This document shows, piece after piece, positions 7,328-13,645 of a stretch of 14,198 nt of DNA. Location of the stretch: contig CALKVF010000048.1 in assembly GCA_937996535.1 (NCBI GenBank), positions 1-14,198 on the forward strand, in the 5' to 3' direction. Below the pieces are notes generated by a model. That model had not been told where the DNA came from and searched no databases. It saw only the letters and a program-made list of their open reading frames with translations. How positions within the stretch are numbered: position 1 is the stretch's first letter; each line of letters begins with the position of its first letter. The position numbers and the translations under genes were made by a program. This DNA comes from an uncultured Novosphingobium sp. (GTDB taxonomy: Bacteria > Pseudomonadota > Alphaproteobacteria > Sphingomonadales > Sphingomonadaceae).

Positions 7328-8767
7328 TCAAGCCGGATCGGGCAGCCAGTTGCCGTGGAACCCCGGCGGGATGCGGTGCGGGATGTGGATGCTGGCCACC
7401 GGCGGCGCGGCAATGTCCATCGCATCAAGGATCACCAGGTCGGTCGTCTCGCTGGCGCGGTCGATGACATAGCCCATCACCCAGCCATCGCCTTCCGCAG
7501 CATCCGCGCTGCGCGGCACGAACACGAATTCCCCGGGAACGCGGCCCGGGCCGAAATCATGCTGGCTGCGCGCGCCGGTGGCCAGATCATAGCGATAGAT
7601 CGGCGTTGCGCCGACGAACCCCGGATCGCCGCTTTCGGGCAGGCCCAGCGACCAGGCATAGCGATAGGACTGGCCGAAGAACCGCTCGTCCGGACGGTGG
7701 AACTCCTGCGGCGCGCGGTCGATCGTCTTGCGCGTTACGCAGCGGGCAGCCGGATCGATAACCCACCGCTCCATCCCCAGCGCCTGCCCATCGGGGCCAT
7801 CGGCCGCGCCATCGAACATCGTCGCATGGACCGAGGCATCGACCACGACCGTGCCATCGGACGCGTCATAACTGTTGGCGACATGGAAGACATAGCACGG
7901 ATCGATCTCGCACCAGATAATGTCTGCCGCTGTGCCCGCGCGCGGCAGCAGGCCGATCCGGGCCTTGTGCTCGGCATTCCAGGCATAGGGGAACTGCGCG
8001 CCGCCGATCAGCGCCTTCATCGAAAAGGTCACCGGCAGATCGAACACCAGCACATAGCGCGCGGTCAGCGTGCATTCGTGGATCGAGGGGCCATGCTCGA
8101 CCGGGATCGGCTCCTCGCGCACCACGCGGCCCTCGGGTGAGACGACGACGTGCCACACGGTGTCCTGGGTCATCCCGTCATAGGTAATTGCGTGCAGCTC
8201 GCCGGTCAGCGGATCGCAGTGCGGGTGCGCCGAAAACGGCCCCGTCAGCGTCCCGCCGAAATCGGTGTAGGTGCGGGTTTCCAGCTCGTCGGTGAGTTCG
8301 GCCGGGAACGAGCCCGCCTCGACAATCGCCAGCGTCTTGCCGGCGTGCTGGATCACGTTGGTGTTGATCAGATCGCGCCGCCCCCGGCGCGGTCCGGGCG
8401 CGGCGGGCGGGCCGCCCTTGCCGGCCAGATCCTGCGAGCGGATGTAGCGATTGCGATACCACAGCGCCTTGCCGCCCTCGATCCGCACGCCGTGGACCAT
8501 GCCATCGCCGATAAACCAGTGGTGGCCGCGCGGATCGGGCACGAACGGATTGGGGCCGATGCGGACATAGCGGCCCGACAGCGCCGCCGGAATTGTGCCG
8601 GTTACCTTGAGGTCGGTGATCGTGCGTTCATCATGGATCGGCGCGTGCAGCCCGGTCAGGAACGGATGCGCGCGGGCGCGGTCTTGCCGCGCGCGGTTGA
8701 ACGCGGCGAGGCTGGTCACCGCCTTGGTCACCACGCCGCGGATCACGGTTTCGACATTGCTTGCCAT
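7328..8767 (-). CDS. Carotenoid/stilbene-cleaving oxygenase family protein
   Basis: This enzyme belongs to the carotenoid cleavage oxygenase family (RPE65, apocarotenoid and lignostilbene oxygenases), non-haem iron(II) enzymes that split an alkene bond with O2. The 479 residues form a seven-bladed propeller in known members. The four iron ligands are visible: His181 (SAHPHCDP), His230 (PSIHECTLT), His295 (YVFHVANSYD) and His471 (PGFHGNWLP). Second-shell glutamates fit Glu150 (AIVEAGS), Glu355 (PQEFHRP) and Glu413 (PGEFVFVPR). GRYVRIGPNP and FIGDGMVHGVRI are family signatures. Substrate is undecided. The lysine I recall after RYVRT in bacterial stilbene cleavers seems replaced here (RYIRSQDL), which mildly favours an apocarotenoid or other substrate. 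GGGAG (8777-8781) precedes the ATG. It diverges from tetR across an operator-like repeat and leads the globin-like gene. Confidence 0.92.
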   Translation of the reverse strand: MASNVETVIRGVVTKAVTSLAAFNRARQDRARAHPFLTGLHAPIHDERTITDLKVTGTIPAALSGRYVRIGPNPFVPDPRGHHWFIGDGMVHGVRIEGGKALWYRNRYIRSQDLAGKGGPPAAPGPRRGRRDLINTNVIQHAGKTLAIVEAGSFPAELTDELETRTYTDFGGTLTGPFSAHPHCDPLTGELHAITYDGMTQDTVWHVVVSPEGRVVREEPIPVEHGPSIHECTLTARYVLVFDLPVTFSMKALIGGAQFPYAWNAEHKARIGLLPRAGTAADIIWCEIDPCYVFHVANSYDASDGTVVVDASVHATMFDGAADGPDGQALGMERWVIDPAARCVTRKTIDRAPQEFHRPDERFFGQSYRYAWSLGLPESGDPGFVGATPIYRYDLATGARSQHDFGPGRVPGEFVFVPRSADAAEGDGWVMGYVIDRASETTDLVILDAMDIAAPPVASIHIPHRIPPGFHGNWLPDPA

Positions 8768-8785
8768 GACGGGACTCTCCCTTTA

Positions 8786-8804
8786 ATGTTTATGGCGTAA
8801 ACAT
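8786..8804. promoter_or_regulatory. Probable TetR operator (inverted repeat)
   Basis: ATGTTTA (8786-8792) and TAAACAT (8798-8804) are perfect inverted arms around the five-base spacer TGGCG. The 19-bp repeat lies in the 44-base gap between the divergent oxygenase and tetR genes, the usual place and size for an autoregulating TetR operator. It overlaps the likely -10 region of the oxygenase promoter and lies just after a TTTAAT (8782-8787) that could be the tetR -10, with TTGCCA (8761-8766) as -35. Bound repressor would block both. Confidence 0.8.
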
Positions 8805-8827
8805 ATCAGTAATGGTAACAGTGTCAA
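8800..8827 (-). promoter_or_regulatory. Probable promoter of the oxygenase-globin operon
   Basis: On the minus strand a perfect -35, TTGACA (8827-8822), is followed after 16 bases by TATGTT (8805-8800), which matches four of six -10 positions. The -35 lies inside the first codons of tetR, and the -10 overlaps the right arm of the inverted repeat, consistent with repression by TetR. Confidence 0.55.
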
Positions 8828-9390
8828 CATCACCCGAAACCGCCCGCACCTATCACCACGGCGACCTGCGCAGCGCGCTGGTTGACGCCGGGCTCCATGC
8901 GCTAAAAACTACCGAAATCGGCGAACTTTCGCTGCGCCAACTGGCCCGCGCGGCCGGGGTTTCGGCCACCGCGGTCTATCGCCACTTCCCTGACAAGCGT
9001 GCGCTCTTGGCGGCCCTTGCCGATGCCGGGATCGAGCAACTGGCCAAGGCCCAGCAGATCGCCGCCGCCGCGGCGCCCGCTGAGCAGGGCTTTGCCGCCA
9101 CAGGCCGCGCCTACGTCCGCTTTGCACTGGCCAACCCGGCGCTGTTCCGGCTGATCTTCGTCTATGCCTGCCCCGATGGCCCGACCGTGTTCGGCAATTC
9201 GCTCGCCGCGCGGATGCTGCAGGACTATGCCGCCGCCCTCGCCCCCGATCCGGCCGAAGCGCAGCGCATGATCGTTCAGGCCTGGGCGCTGGTCCACGGC
9301 CTCGCGATGCTGATGCTCGACGGCCAGCTCCCCGCCGATGACAGTCTGATCGACCGGATCATCGACACCCGCACGCTGTTTGCGCGCTAG
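8812..9390 (+). CDS. TetR-family repressor with WHG-type C-terminal domain
   Basis: This is a 192-residue one-component ligand-responsive DNA-binding regulator. The N-terminal helix-turn-helix is clear: GELSLRQLARAAGVSATAVY (38-57) followed by RHFPDKRALLAALADAG. The C-terminal half carries AWALVHGLAMLMLDGQL (157-173), resembling the WHG-type TetR C-terminal domain named after its W-x-x-x-H-G residues. It is divergent from the oxygenase gene with the inverted repeat between them, so it most likely represses that gene, the globin-like gene and itself; the ligand may be the oxygenase substrate or a product. No Shine-Dalgarno sequence precedes the ATG at 8812 and the predicted leader is very short, so translation may be leaderless-like; a GTG at 8821 is an alternative start. 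Its stop overlaps the queA stop (CTAG, 9387-9390). Confidence 0.92.
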   Translation: MVTVSTSPETARTYHHGDLRSALVDAGLHALKTTEIGELSLRQLARAAGVSATAVYRHFPDKRALLAALADAGIEQLAKAQQIAAAAAPAEQGFAATGRAYVRFALANPALFRLIFVYACPDGPTVFGNSLAARMLQDYAAALAPDPAEAQRMIVQAWALVHGLAMLMLDGQLPADDSLIDRIIDTRTLFAR

Positions 9391-10415
9391 GGCAGCAGCA
9401 GGCTCGAATCCCCGTAGCTGTAGAACCGGTAACCTTCGCGGATCGCGTGGGCATAAACCGCCTGCATCCGCTCCAGCCCCATCAGCGACGACACCAGCAT
9501 GAACAGCGTCGATTTGGGCAGGTGGAAATTGGTCATCAGCCCGTCGATCGCCTTGAAGCGGTAGCCCGGCGTGATGAAGATCGCGGTGTCGCCTTCAAAG
9601 GGCTGGATCACGCCGTCATCGCCGGTCGCGCTTTCGAGCAGGCGCAGGCTGGTCGTGCCGACCGCAATTACCCGCCCGCCCGCGGCGCGCGCGGCGTTGA
9701 GCCGGGCGGCGGTGGCGGCGTCGATCACGCCCCATTCGGCGTGCATCCGGTGTTCGGCAGTGTCATCGACCTTAACCGGCAGGAACGTGCCCGCCCCGAC
9801 GTGCAGGGTGAGTGTTTCGTGGCCGATGCCAGCCTCGGCCAGCGCAGCCATCAGCGGCGCGGTGAAGTGCAGCGCCGCGGTGGGCGCGGCAACCGCGCCT
9901 TCCTTGGCCGCGAACATCGTCTGGTAATCGACCTTGTCCTCGGCATCGGTCGCCCGCTTGCCGGCGATATAGGGCGGCAGCGGCATCTGCCCCGCGCGCT
10001 CGAGCAGCACTTCAACCGGCTCGTCCCCTTCGAACGCCAAGGTCCAGCTGCCATCGTCGGCACGGTCCTGTGCCAGCGCGGTGACGCCGGCGGGAAATTC
10101 GATCCGGTCCCCTTCGCGCAGCCGCTTGGCATTGCGCACGAAGGCCTCCCAGCGGCGCAGGTCGATCCGCTTGTGCAGGGTCGCCCCGATTTTCGCCTCA
10201 CCGCGCCGGCCTTCGAGCTGGGCCGGGATCACGCGGGTATCGTTGAACACCAGCACATCGCCGCGGCGCAGCTGGCCGGGCAGGTCGCGCACGGTCAGGT
10301 CGGCAAAGTCCCCCGCGCCGGGCACCACCAGCAGCCGCGCCGAATCGCGCGGGCGCGCCGGGCGCAGCGCGATGTTTTCTGACGGGAGGTCGAAATCGAA
10401 CAGGTCAACACGCAT
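9387..10415 (-). CDS. queA: S-adenosylmethionine:tRNA ribosyltransferase-isomerase
   Basis: QueA transfers and isomerises the ribosyl part of S-adenosylmethionine onto preQ1 in tRNA, giving epoxyqueuosine after Tgt has acted. The 342-residue product fits the family (about 340-360). Diagnostic stretches are the N-terminal MRVDLFDFDLPSENIALRPA, then RPRDSARLLVV, VFNDTRVIPAQLEGRR, LTLHVGAGTFLPVKVDD, the HAEWGVID segment and the C-terminal LMTNFHLPKSTLFMLVSSLMG with YRFYSYGDSSLLLP. The ATG at 10415 gives the normal start, with AGGGG just upstream. It begins 26 bases after the cyclophilin stop, so it belongs to the coaD-cyclophilin-queA run. The gene ends flush against tetR with overlapping stops and no room for a terminator, so its transcripts probably run antisense into tetR. 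Confidence 0.97.
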   Translation of the reverse strand: MRVDLFDFDLPSENIALRPARPRDSARLLVVPGAGDFADLTVRDLPGQLRRGDVLVFNDTRVIPAQLEGRRGEAKIGATLHKRIDLRRWEAFVRNAKRLREGDRIEFPAGVTALAQDRADDGSWTLAFEGDEPVEVLLERAGQMPLPPYIAGKRATDAEDKVDYQTMFAAKEGAVAAPTAALHFTAPLMAALAEAGIGHETLTLHVGAGTFLPVKVDDTAEHRMHAEWGVIDAATAARLNAARAAGGRVIAVGTTSLRLLESATGDDGVIQPFEGDTAIFITPGYRFKAIDGLMTNFHLPKSTLFMLVSSLMGLERMQAVYAHAIREGYRFYSYGDSSLLLP

Positions 10416-10441
10416 GACCCGCCCCTAACGGCTTGGCGCGA

Positions 10442-11119
10442 TCAATTCGACTTCGAATTGTTAAGCATGTCCGCCGTGATCGCTCCCTGCGGCGCGGCGG
10501 CAGCAGGTGCCGCCGGACGCGGCTTGCCTTCCGAGAGCAGCGAGGCCTGGACGATCTTGGTCGGGTTCGCGGGCGGTTCGCCGCGGGTGATCGCGTCAAC
10601 CGCGTCCATTCCGGCGATCACGCGGCCGAAATTGGTATAGCGGTGATCAAGCGCGAAGCGCGGGTAGAACACGATGAAGAACTGGCTGTTGGCCGAATCC
10701 GGCTGATCGGTGCGGGCCATCGACACCGTCCCGCGCACGTGCGGCATGGCGTTGAATTCAGCCTTGAGATCGGGGAGCTGCGAGCCGCCCTGCCCGGTGC
10801 CCGTGGGATCGCCGGTCTGCGCCATGAAGCCATCGATCACGCGGTGGAAGATCACCCCGTTGTAGAAGCCCTGGGCCGTCAGCGTCTTGATCCGTTCGAC
10901 GTGCGCCGGCGCCCAGGCCGGCATCAGGCGGATCAGCACGCGCCCGCCATTCGACAGGTCGAGCGCGAGGATGTTTTCGGCATCGTGGGTCGGATCGGCA
11001 TCGACCAGCGCGCTGAGCGGGGCCGGCGCCGGAGCAACCGGGGCCTTGTCCTTGGCAAGCGCAGGAGTGGCAGCCAGCATCAGGCCGAGGGCAATGGAAA
11101 CAAACGAACGACGGTTCAT
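10442..11119 (-). CDS. Secreted cyclophilin-type peptidyl-prolyl cis-trans isomerase
   Basis: This periplasmic folding catalyst isomerises X-Pro bonds. The start is placed at the ATG at 11119 because it gives a signal peptide, MNRRSFVSIALGLMLAATPA, cleaved after ALA near residue 22; an upstream start at 11188 would bury that signal. An Ala/Pro-rich linker (26-36) precedes the cyclophilin domain (about 51-195), which has GVIFHRVIDGFMAQTGDPTG (88-107) with the active-site FHR, then GTVSMARTDQPDSANSQFFI (130-149) and RYTNFGRVIAG. The 225-residue length fits a signal, a core and a low-complexity Ala/Pro tail. An 18-base palindrome covers the last codons. It lies between coaD (108-base gap) and queA (26-base gap); this order is common in alphaproteobacteria. 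Symbols ppiA and ppiB are both used for such genes, so I leave it blank. Confidence 0.93.
   Translation of the reverse strand: MNRRSFVSIALGLMLAATPALAKDKAPVAPAPAPLSALVDADPTHDAENILALDLSNGGRVLIRLMPAWAPAHVERIKTLTAQGFYNGVIFHRVIDGFMAQTGDPTGTGQGGSQLPDLKAEFNAMPHVRGTVSMARTDQPDSANSQFFIVFYPRFALDHRYTNFGRVIAGMDAVDAITRGEPPANPTKIVQASLLSEGKPRPAAPAAAAPQGAITADMLNNSKSN
10443..10460. repeat. Perfect inverted repeat at the 3' end of the cyclophilin gene
   Basis: CAATTCGA (10443-10450) and TCGAATTG (10453-10460) are exact inverted arms separated by only two bases. The AT-rich palindrome stands out from its GC-rich surroundings. It overlaps the stop codon and encodes the NNSKSN tail. It could form an RNA hairpin 28 bases before the queA start, or bind a dimeric protein. 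It has no T-tract, so it is not a standard terminator. Confidence 0.6.
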
Positions 11120-11227
11120 GCGATGCGATCTCGAAACTGGCAGGGACTGTATGCGAGGCGGGATAGCCGCCCGACGCTGTCGTGGCAATGAACGGGAAAC
11201 AAAAGTCCCCCGGTGCTTGAGGCGGGC

Positions 11228-11740
11228 CTAGTAGTCCCCCAGCGTGCCGGTCTGGGCGATCCGTTCAAGCACGTCATCGCGCACCGCCGGGCTGACGAAG
11301 CGGTGGATCTCGCCGCCGAACATGGCGATTTCCTTGACCAGCTTAGAAGCGATCGGCTGAAGGCTGACATCGGCCATCAGGAACACCGTCTCGATCTTGG
11401 GGTTGAGCTGCTGGTTCATCCCCGCCATCTGATATTCGTATTCGAAGTCAGCCACGGCGCGCAGGCCGCGCACGATCACGTTGGCGCCCTGCTTTTCAGC
11501 AAACTTCATCAGCAGCGCGTTGAACCCGACCACCTCGACGTTAGCAATGCCGAGCGCCGCGACTTCACGCTCGACCATGGCAATGCGCTCTTCCGGGCTG
11601 AACAGCGGGTTCTTCGAGGGATTGGTGGTCACCCCGATGATCAGTTTGTCGACCAGCTTGGCCCCGCGCCGGATGATATCGGCATGGCCCAGCGTGATCG
11701 GATCGAACGTGCCCGGATAGACGCCGATGCGTGTCGCCAT
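11228..11740 (-). CDS. coaD: Phosphopantetheine adenylyltransferase
   Basis: CoaD adenylates 4'-phosphopantetheine to dephospho-CoA, the penultimate step of coenzyme A synthesis. The 170-residue product matches the family (about 160-170). It has the nucleotidyltransferase motif TLGH at residues 16-19 within GVYPGTFDPITLGHADII, then FSPEERIAMV (47-56), the substrate loop VIVRGLRAVADFEYEYQMA (88-106) and the C-terminal SKLVKEIA (132-139). In the last motif IAS replaces the commoner ISS or SSS sequence, a mild variation. The ATG at 11740 directly follows the ispA stop (TAAATG on the minus strand), so translation is probably coupled. A 108-base gap separates it from the cyclophilin gene; there a G/T-paired CGGGGGA...TTTCCCG hairpin might slow RNA polymerase, but it lacks a T-tract. 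Confidence 0.97.
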   Translation of the reverse strand: MATRIGVYPGTFDPITLGHADIIRRGAKLVDKLIIGVTTNPSKNPLFSPEERIAMVEREVAALGIANVEVVGFNALLMKFAEKQGANVIVRGLRAVADFEYEYQMAGMNQQLNPKIETVFLMADVSLQPIASKLVKEIAMFGGEIHRFVSPAVRDDVLERIAQTGTLGDY

Positions 11741-12637
11741 TTAGTGGTCCCTCTCCACGATGTAGCGCGCGATCGCGCGCAACAGGTCTGCTTCTTGCCC
11801 GTGCTGGGCGAGGTGTGCAATCGCCTGATCGACCAGCAGCGCAGCCTGTTCGCGCGCGCGCTCGGCCCCAAGCAGCGAAACAAAGGTTGCCTTGCCGGCC
11901 GCCGCGTCCTTGCGCAGGGCCTTGCCGGCCTTGTCCTCGTCGCCATCGTGATCGAGCAGATCATCCACGATCTGGAACGCGAGGCCAATATCGCGGGCAT
12001 AGCCGCGCAGGTGCGTGCGCCCCTCGGGCGCGACATGGCCGAGGATCGCCCCCATTTCGACCGCCGCGCCCAGCAGGGCCCCAGTCTTGAGCTGTTGCAG
12101 GCGGGTGACCGTCGGCAGATCGAAGCTGGTGGTTTCGGCCGCCATGTCCATCGCCTGCCCGCCGACCATGCCGCCCGCGCCAGAGGCCAGCGCGAGGACA
12201 TGGACCAGCTCGGCCCGGACAAAGGGATCGCCGAAGTTGGCCGGATCGGCGAGCAATTCAAACGCCAGCGCCTGCAGGGCATCGCCCACCAGCACCGCAG
12301 CGGCTTCGCCATAGGCCTTGTGCACGCTGGGCTTGCCGTGGCGCATGGCATCATCGTCCATGCAGGGCAGATCATCGTGGACCAGCGAATAGGCGTGGAC
12401 CGCCTCGATCGCGAGCGCGGCGCGCAGCGCGTGGCCGCGATCGACCCCGTGGAGCTGCGCGGTGGCAACGAGCAGCAGCGGACGCAGCCGCTTGCCGCCG
12501 CCGATCACCGCATGGCGCATTGCCTCTACCAGCGGAGCGCGGGCATCGCGCGGCAGGGGGAGCAGCGCATCGAACCCGCCATCAACCTCATGCGCGATCT
12601 GCTTGAGGGCATCGGCCAGCAGCCCGCTCCGCCCCAT
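11741..12637 (-). CDS. ispA: Farnesyl diphosphate synthase (short-chain polyprenyl synthase)
   Basis: IspA condenses DMAPP/GPP with IPP to farnesyl diphosphate, the precursor of ubiquinone, undecaprenyl phosphate and carotenoids. The 298-residue product fits. It has GGGKRLRP (46-53), the first aspartate-rich motif DDLPCMDDD (88-96) and the second, DDLLD (225-229). The aromatic Tyr83 five residues before the first motif, together with the two-residue insertion Pro-Cys inside it, is the bacterial FPP synthase arrangement and argues for a C15 product; a C20 product cannot be excluded. The gene starts three bases after the xseB stop and abuts coaD. In many proteobacteria dxs follows xseB-ispA; here coaD takes that place. 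The weak ribosome site suggests coupling to xseB translation. Confidence 0.95.
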   Translation of the reverse strand: MGRSGLLADALKQIAHEVDGGFDALLPLPRDARAPLVEAMRHAVIGGGKRLRPLLLVATAQLHGVDRGHALRAALAIEAVHAYSLVHDDLPCMDDDAMRHGKPSVHKAYGEAAAVLVGDALQALAFELLADPANFGDPFVRAELVHVLALASGAGGMVGGQAMDMAAETTSFDLPTVTRLQQLKTGALLGAAVEMGAILGHVAPEGRTHLRGYARDIGLAFQIVDDLLDHDGDEDKAGKALRKDAAAGKATFVSLLGAERAREQAALLVDQAIAHLAQHGQEADLLRAIARYIVERDH

Positions 12638-12640
12638 GGC

Positions 12641-12898
12641 TCAGCGTCCGGTTTCGGGGTCGAACGGCTGGGTCGCGGTGGCTTCGCCGCCCGGCCCGGC
12701 AACGATCCGTTCGATCCGCGCGCTGGCCGCATCAAGCCGCGCCTGGCAGTGCCCGCGCAGCGCCTCGCCGCGTTCATACAGCGTGATCGACATGTCGAGC
12801 GGCACTTCACCGCTTTCCAGCTTGCGCACGATATCTTCGAGCGCACGCAGCGCATCTTCAAAGCTCATCGCGGCGAAATCGGGGGCAGCCTCGGTCAT
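12641..12898 (-). CDS. xseB: Exodeoxyribonuclease VII small subunit
   Basis: XseB is the small subunit of exonuclease VII; several copies bind the large XseA subunit, which degrades single-stranded DNA from both ends. The 85-residue product (MTEAAPDFAAMSFEDALRAL...) has the typical two-helix domain: FEDALRALEDIVRKLESGEV then PLDMSITLYERGEALRGHCQ, followed by a coiled segment (ARLDAASARIERIV). The family is usually 70-90 residues. I placed the start at the ATG at 12898; an upstream ATG at 12967 would add 23 residues unlike the family and run across the divergent gene's start. It leads the xseB-ispA-coaD set, three bases before ispA. No xseA is present in the window. Confidence 0.93.
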   Translation of the reverse strand: MTEAAPDFAAMSFEDALRALEDIVRKLESGEVPLDMSITLYERGEALRGHCQARLDAASARIERIVAGPGGEATATQPFDPETGR

Positions 12899-12908
12899 CC
12901 GGCCAGCA

Positions 12909-12934
12909 TTGACCGCGCACGGCGCACCGGTCAA
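12909..12934. repeat. Inverted repeat in the xseB / membrane-gene divergent gap
   Basis: TTGACCG (12909-12915) and CGGTCAA (12928-12934) are perfect inverted arms around a 12-base GC-rich spacer that itself contains most of a GCGCAC direct repeat. The repeat sits in the 61-base gap between two divergent starts. Each arm reads as a -35-like TTGACC in opposite directions, but no good -10 box follows either, so an operator or chance symmetry are both possible. Confidence 0.4.
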
Positions 12935-12959
12935 GCTGCGAGCAAACGGGAGAGGCAAA

Positions 12960-13604
12960 ATGTTCATCGGTCACTGGGCCCCGGCCCTTGCTGTTGCCGC
13001 GCGGCGCAAGACGCCCGGGATCGCCACGCTGTTCATCGCCGGCCAGCTGATCGACTGGGCCTTTTTCGCGCTGGTGCTGCTGGGGGTGGAACATCTGCGC
13101 TTTTCCCCGGGGATCAGCGCGATGAACCCGATGGACCTCTATTCGATGCCCTATACCCACAGCCTGTTGGGGAGCATCGGCTTTGCCGCCGCCTTTGCCG
13201 CGCTGGTCTGGCTGGCCACGCGCGAGCGCGGCGCCGCGCTGGCGGCGGGCGGCGTGGTGCTGTCGCACTGGGGGCTCGACCTGCTGGTCCACGTGCCCGA
13301 TCTCACGCTGGCCGGCAGCCCGCCCAAGCTGGGCCTTGGGCTGTGGAACCATCCGGCGCTCGAAATGCCGCTGGAACTGGGGATCACCTTCGGCGCGCTG
13401 TGGCTCTATGTCGCGGAAAAACGGCCCGCCCTGCCCCGCGCTCTGGTGCTCGCCGCGGTGCTGCTGGCGCTTCAGGCGATCAACTGGTTCGGCCCGGTCG
13501 AAGCCGAAGTGACCGCGGGAACCAGCCTGCTGGCCTTCTTCGCCTATGCCGTGGCCACGCTGGCTGCATGGTGGATGGGGAAAAGCGCGCGCGAATCCGC
13601 CTGA
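12960..13604 (+). CDS. Polytopic membrane protein, possibly YdjM/DUF457-like
   Basis: This 214-residue integral membrane protein has about six hydrophobic segments (near residues 23-44, 70-86, 94-112, 136-152, 158-178 and 188-206). Polar residues are set among them in a pattern recalling the YdjM/DUF457 membrane proteins annotated as metal-dependent hydrolases: His5 (FIGHWAPAL), Asp32 (GQLIDW), YTHSLLGSIG with His67, and SHWGLDLLVHVPDL with His103, Asp107, His111 and Asp114. These His/Asp residues could bind a metal; no activity is established by the sequence. GGGAG (12948-12952) and AGAGG (12951-12955) support the ATG at 12960, although the frame is open much further upstream across xseB. 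It diverges from xseB and ends 41 bases before purL. I am sure it is a gene but only moderately sure of the family. Confidence 0.72.
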   Translation: MFIGHWAPALAVAARRKTPGIATLFIAGQLIDWAFFALVLLGVEHLRFSPGISAMNPMDLYSMPYTHSLLGSIGFAAAFAALVWLATRERGAALAAGGVVLSHWGLDLLVHVPDLTLAGSPPKLGLGLWNHPALEMPLELGITFGALWLYVAEKRPALPRALVLAAVLLALQAINWFGPVEAEVTAGTSLLAFFAYAVATLAAWWMGKSARESA

Positions 13605-13645
13605 ACGCACTAGCGAGACTCGGGGAGGATCGCTAAGGCCCGCGA

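Noticed and set aside
5722..9390. The accessory block as a transposon or integrated element
   Set aside because: No transposase, integrase, terminal inverted repeats or target-site duplication is visible at either edge; base composition looks similar to the flanks by eye.
11120..11227. Hairpin-like sequence after coaD as a terminator
   Set aside because: The stem depends on G-U pairs and has no following T-run. The coaD-cyclophilin spacing does not require a stop, so it is left as an unassigned gap.
12899..12967. Longer xseB from an ATG at 12967
   Set aside because: The 23 extra residues do not resemble XseB N-termini and would overlap the start of the divergent membrane protein gene.
11213..13636. 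An 807-codon open frame on the plus strand across coaD, ispA and xseB
   Set aside because: It is antisense to well-supported genes and has a low-complexity shadow composition. Its start falls in a gap with no ribosome site.
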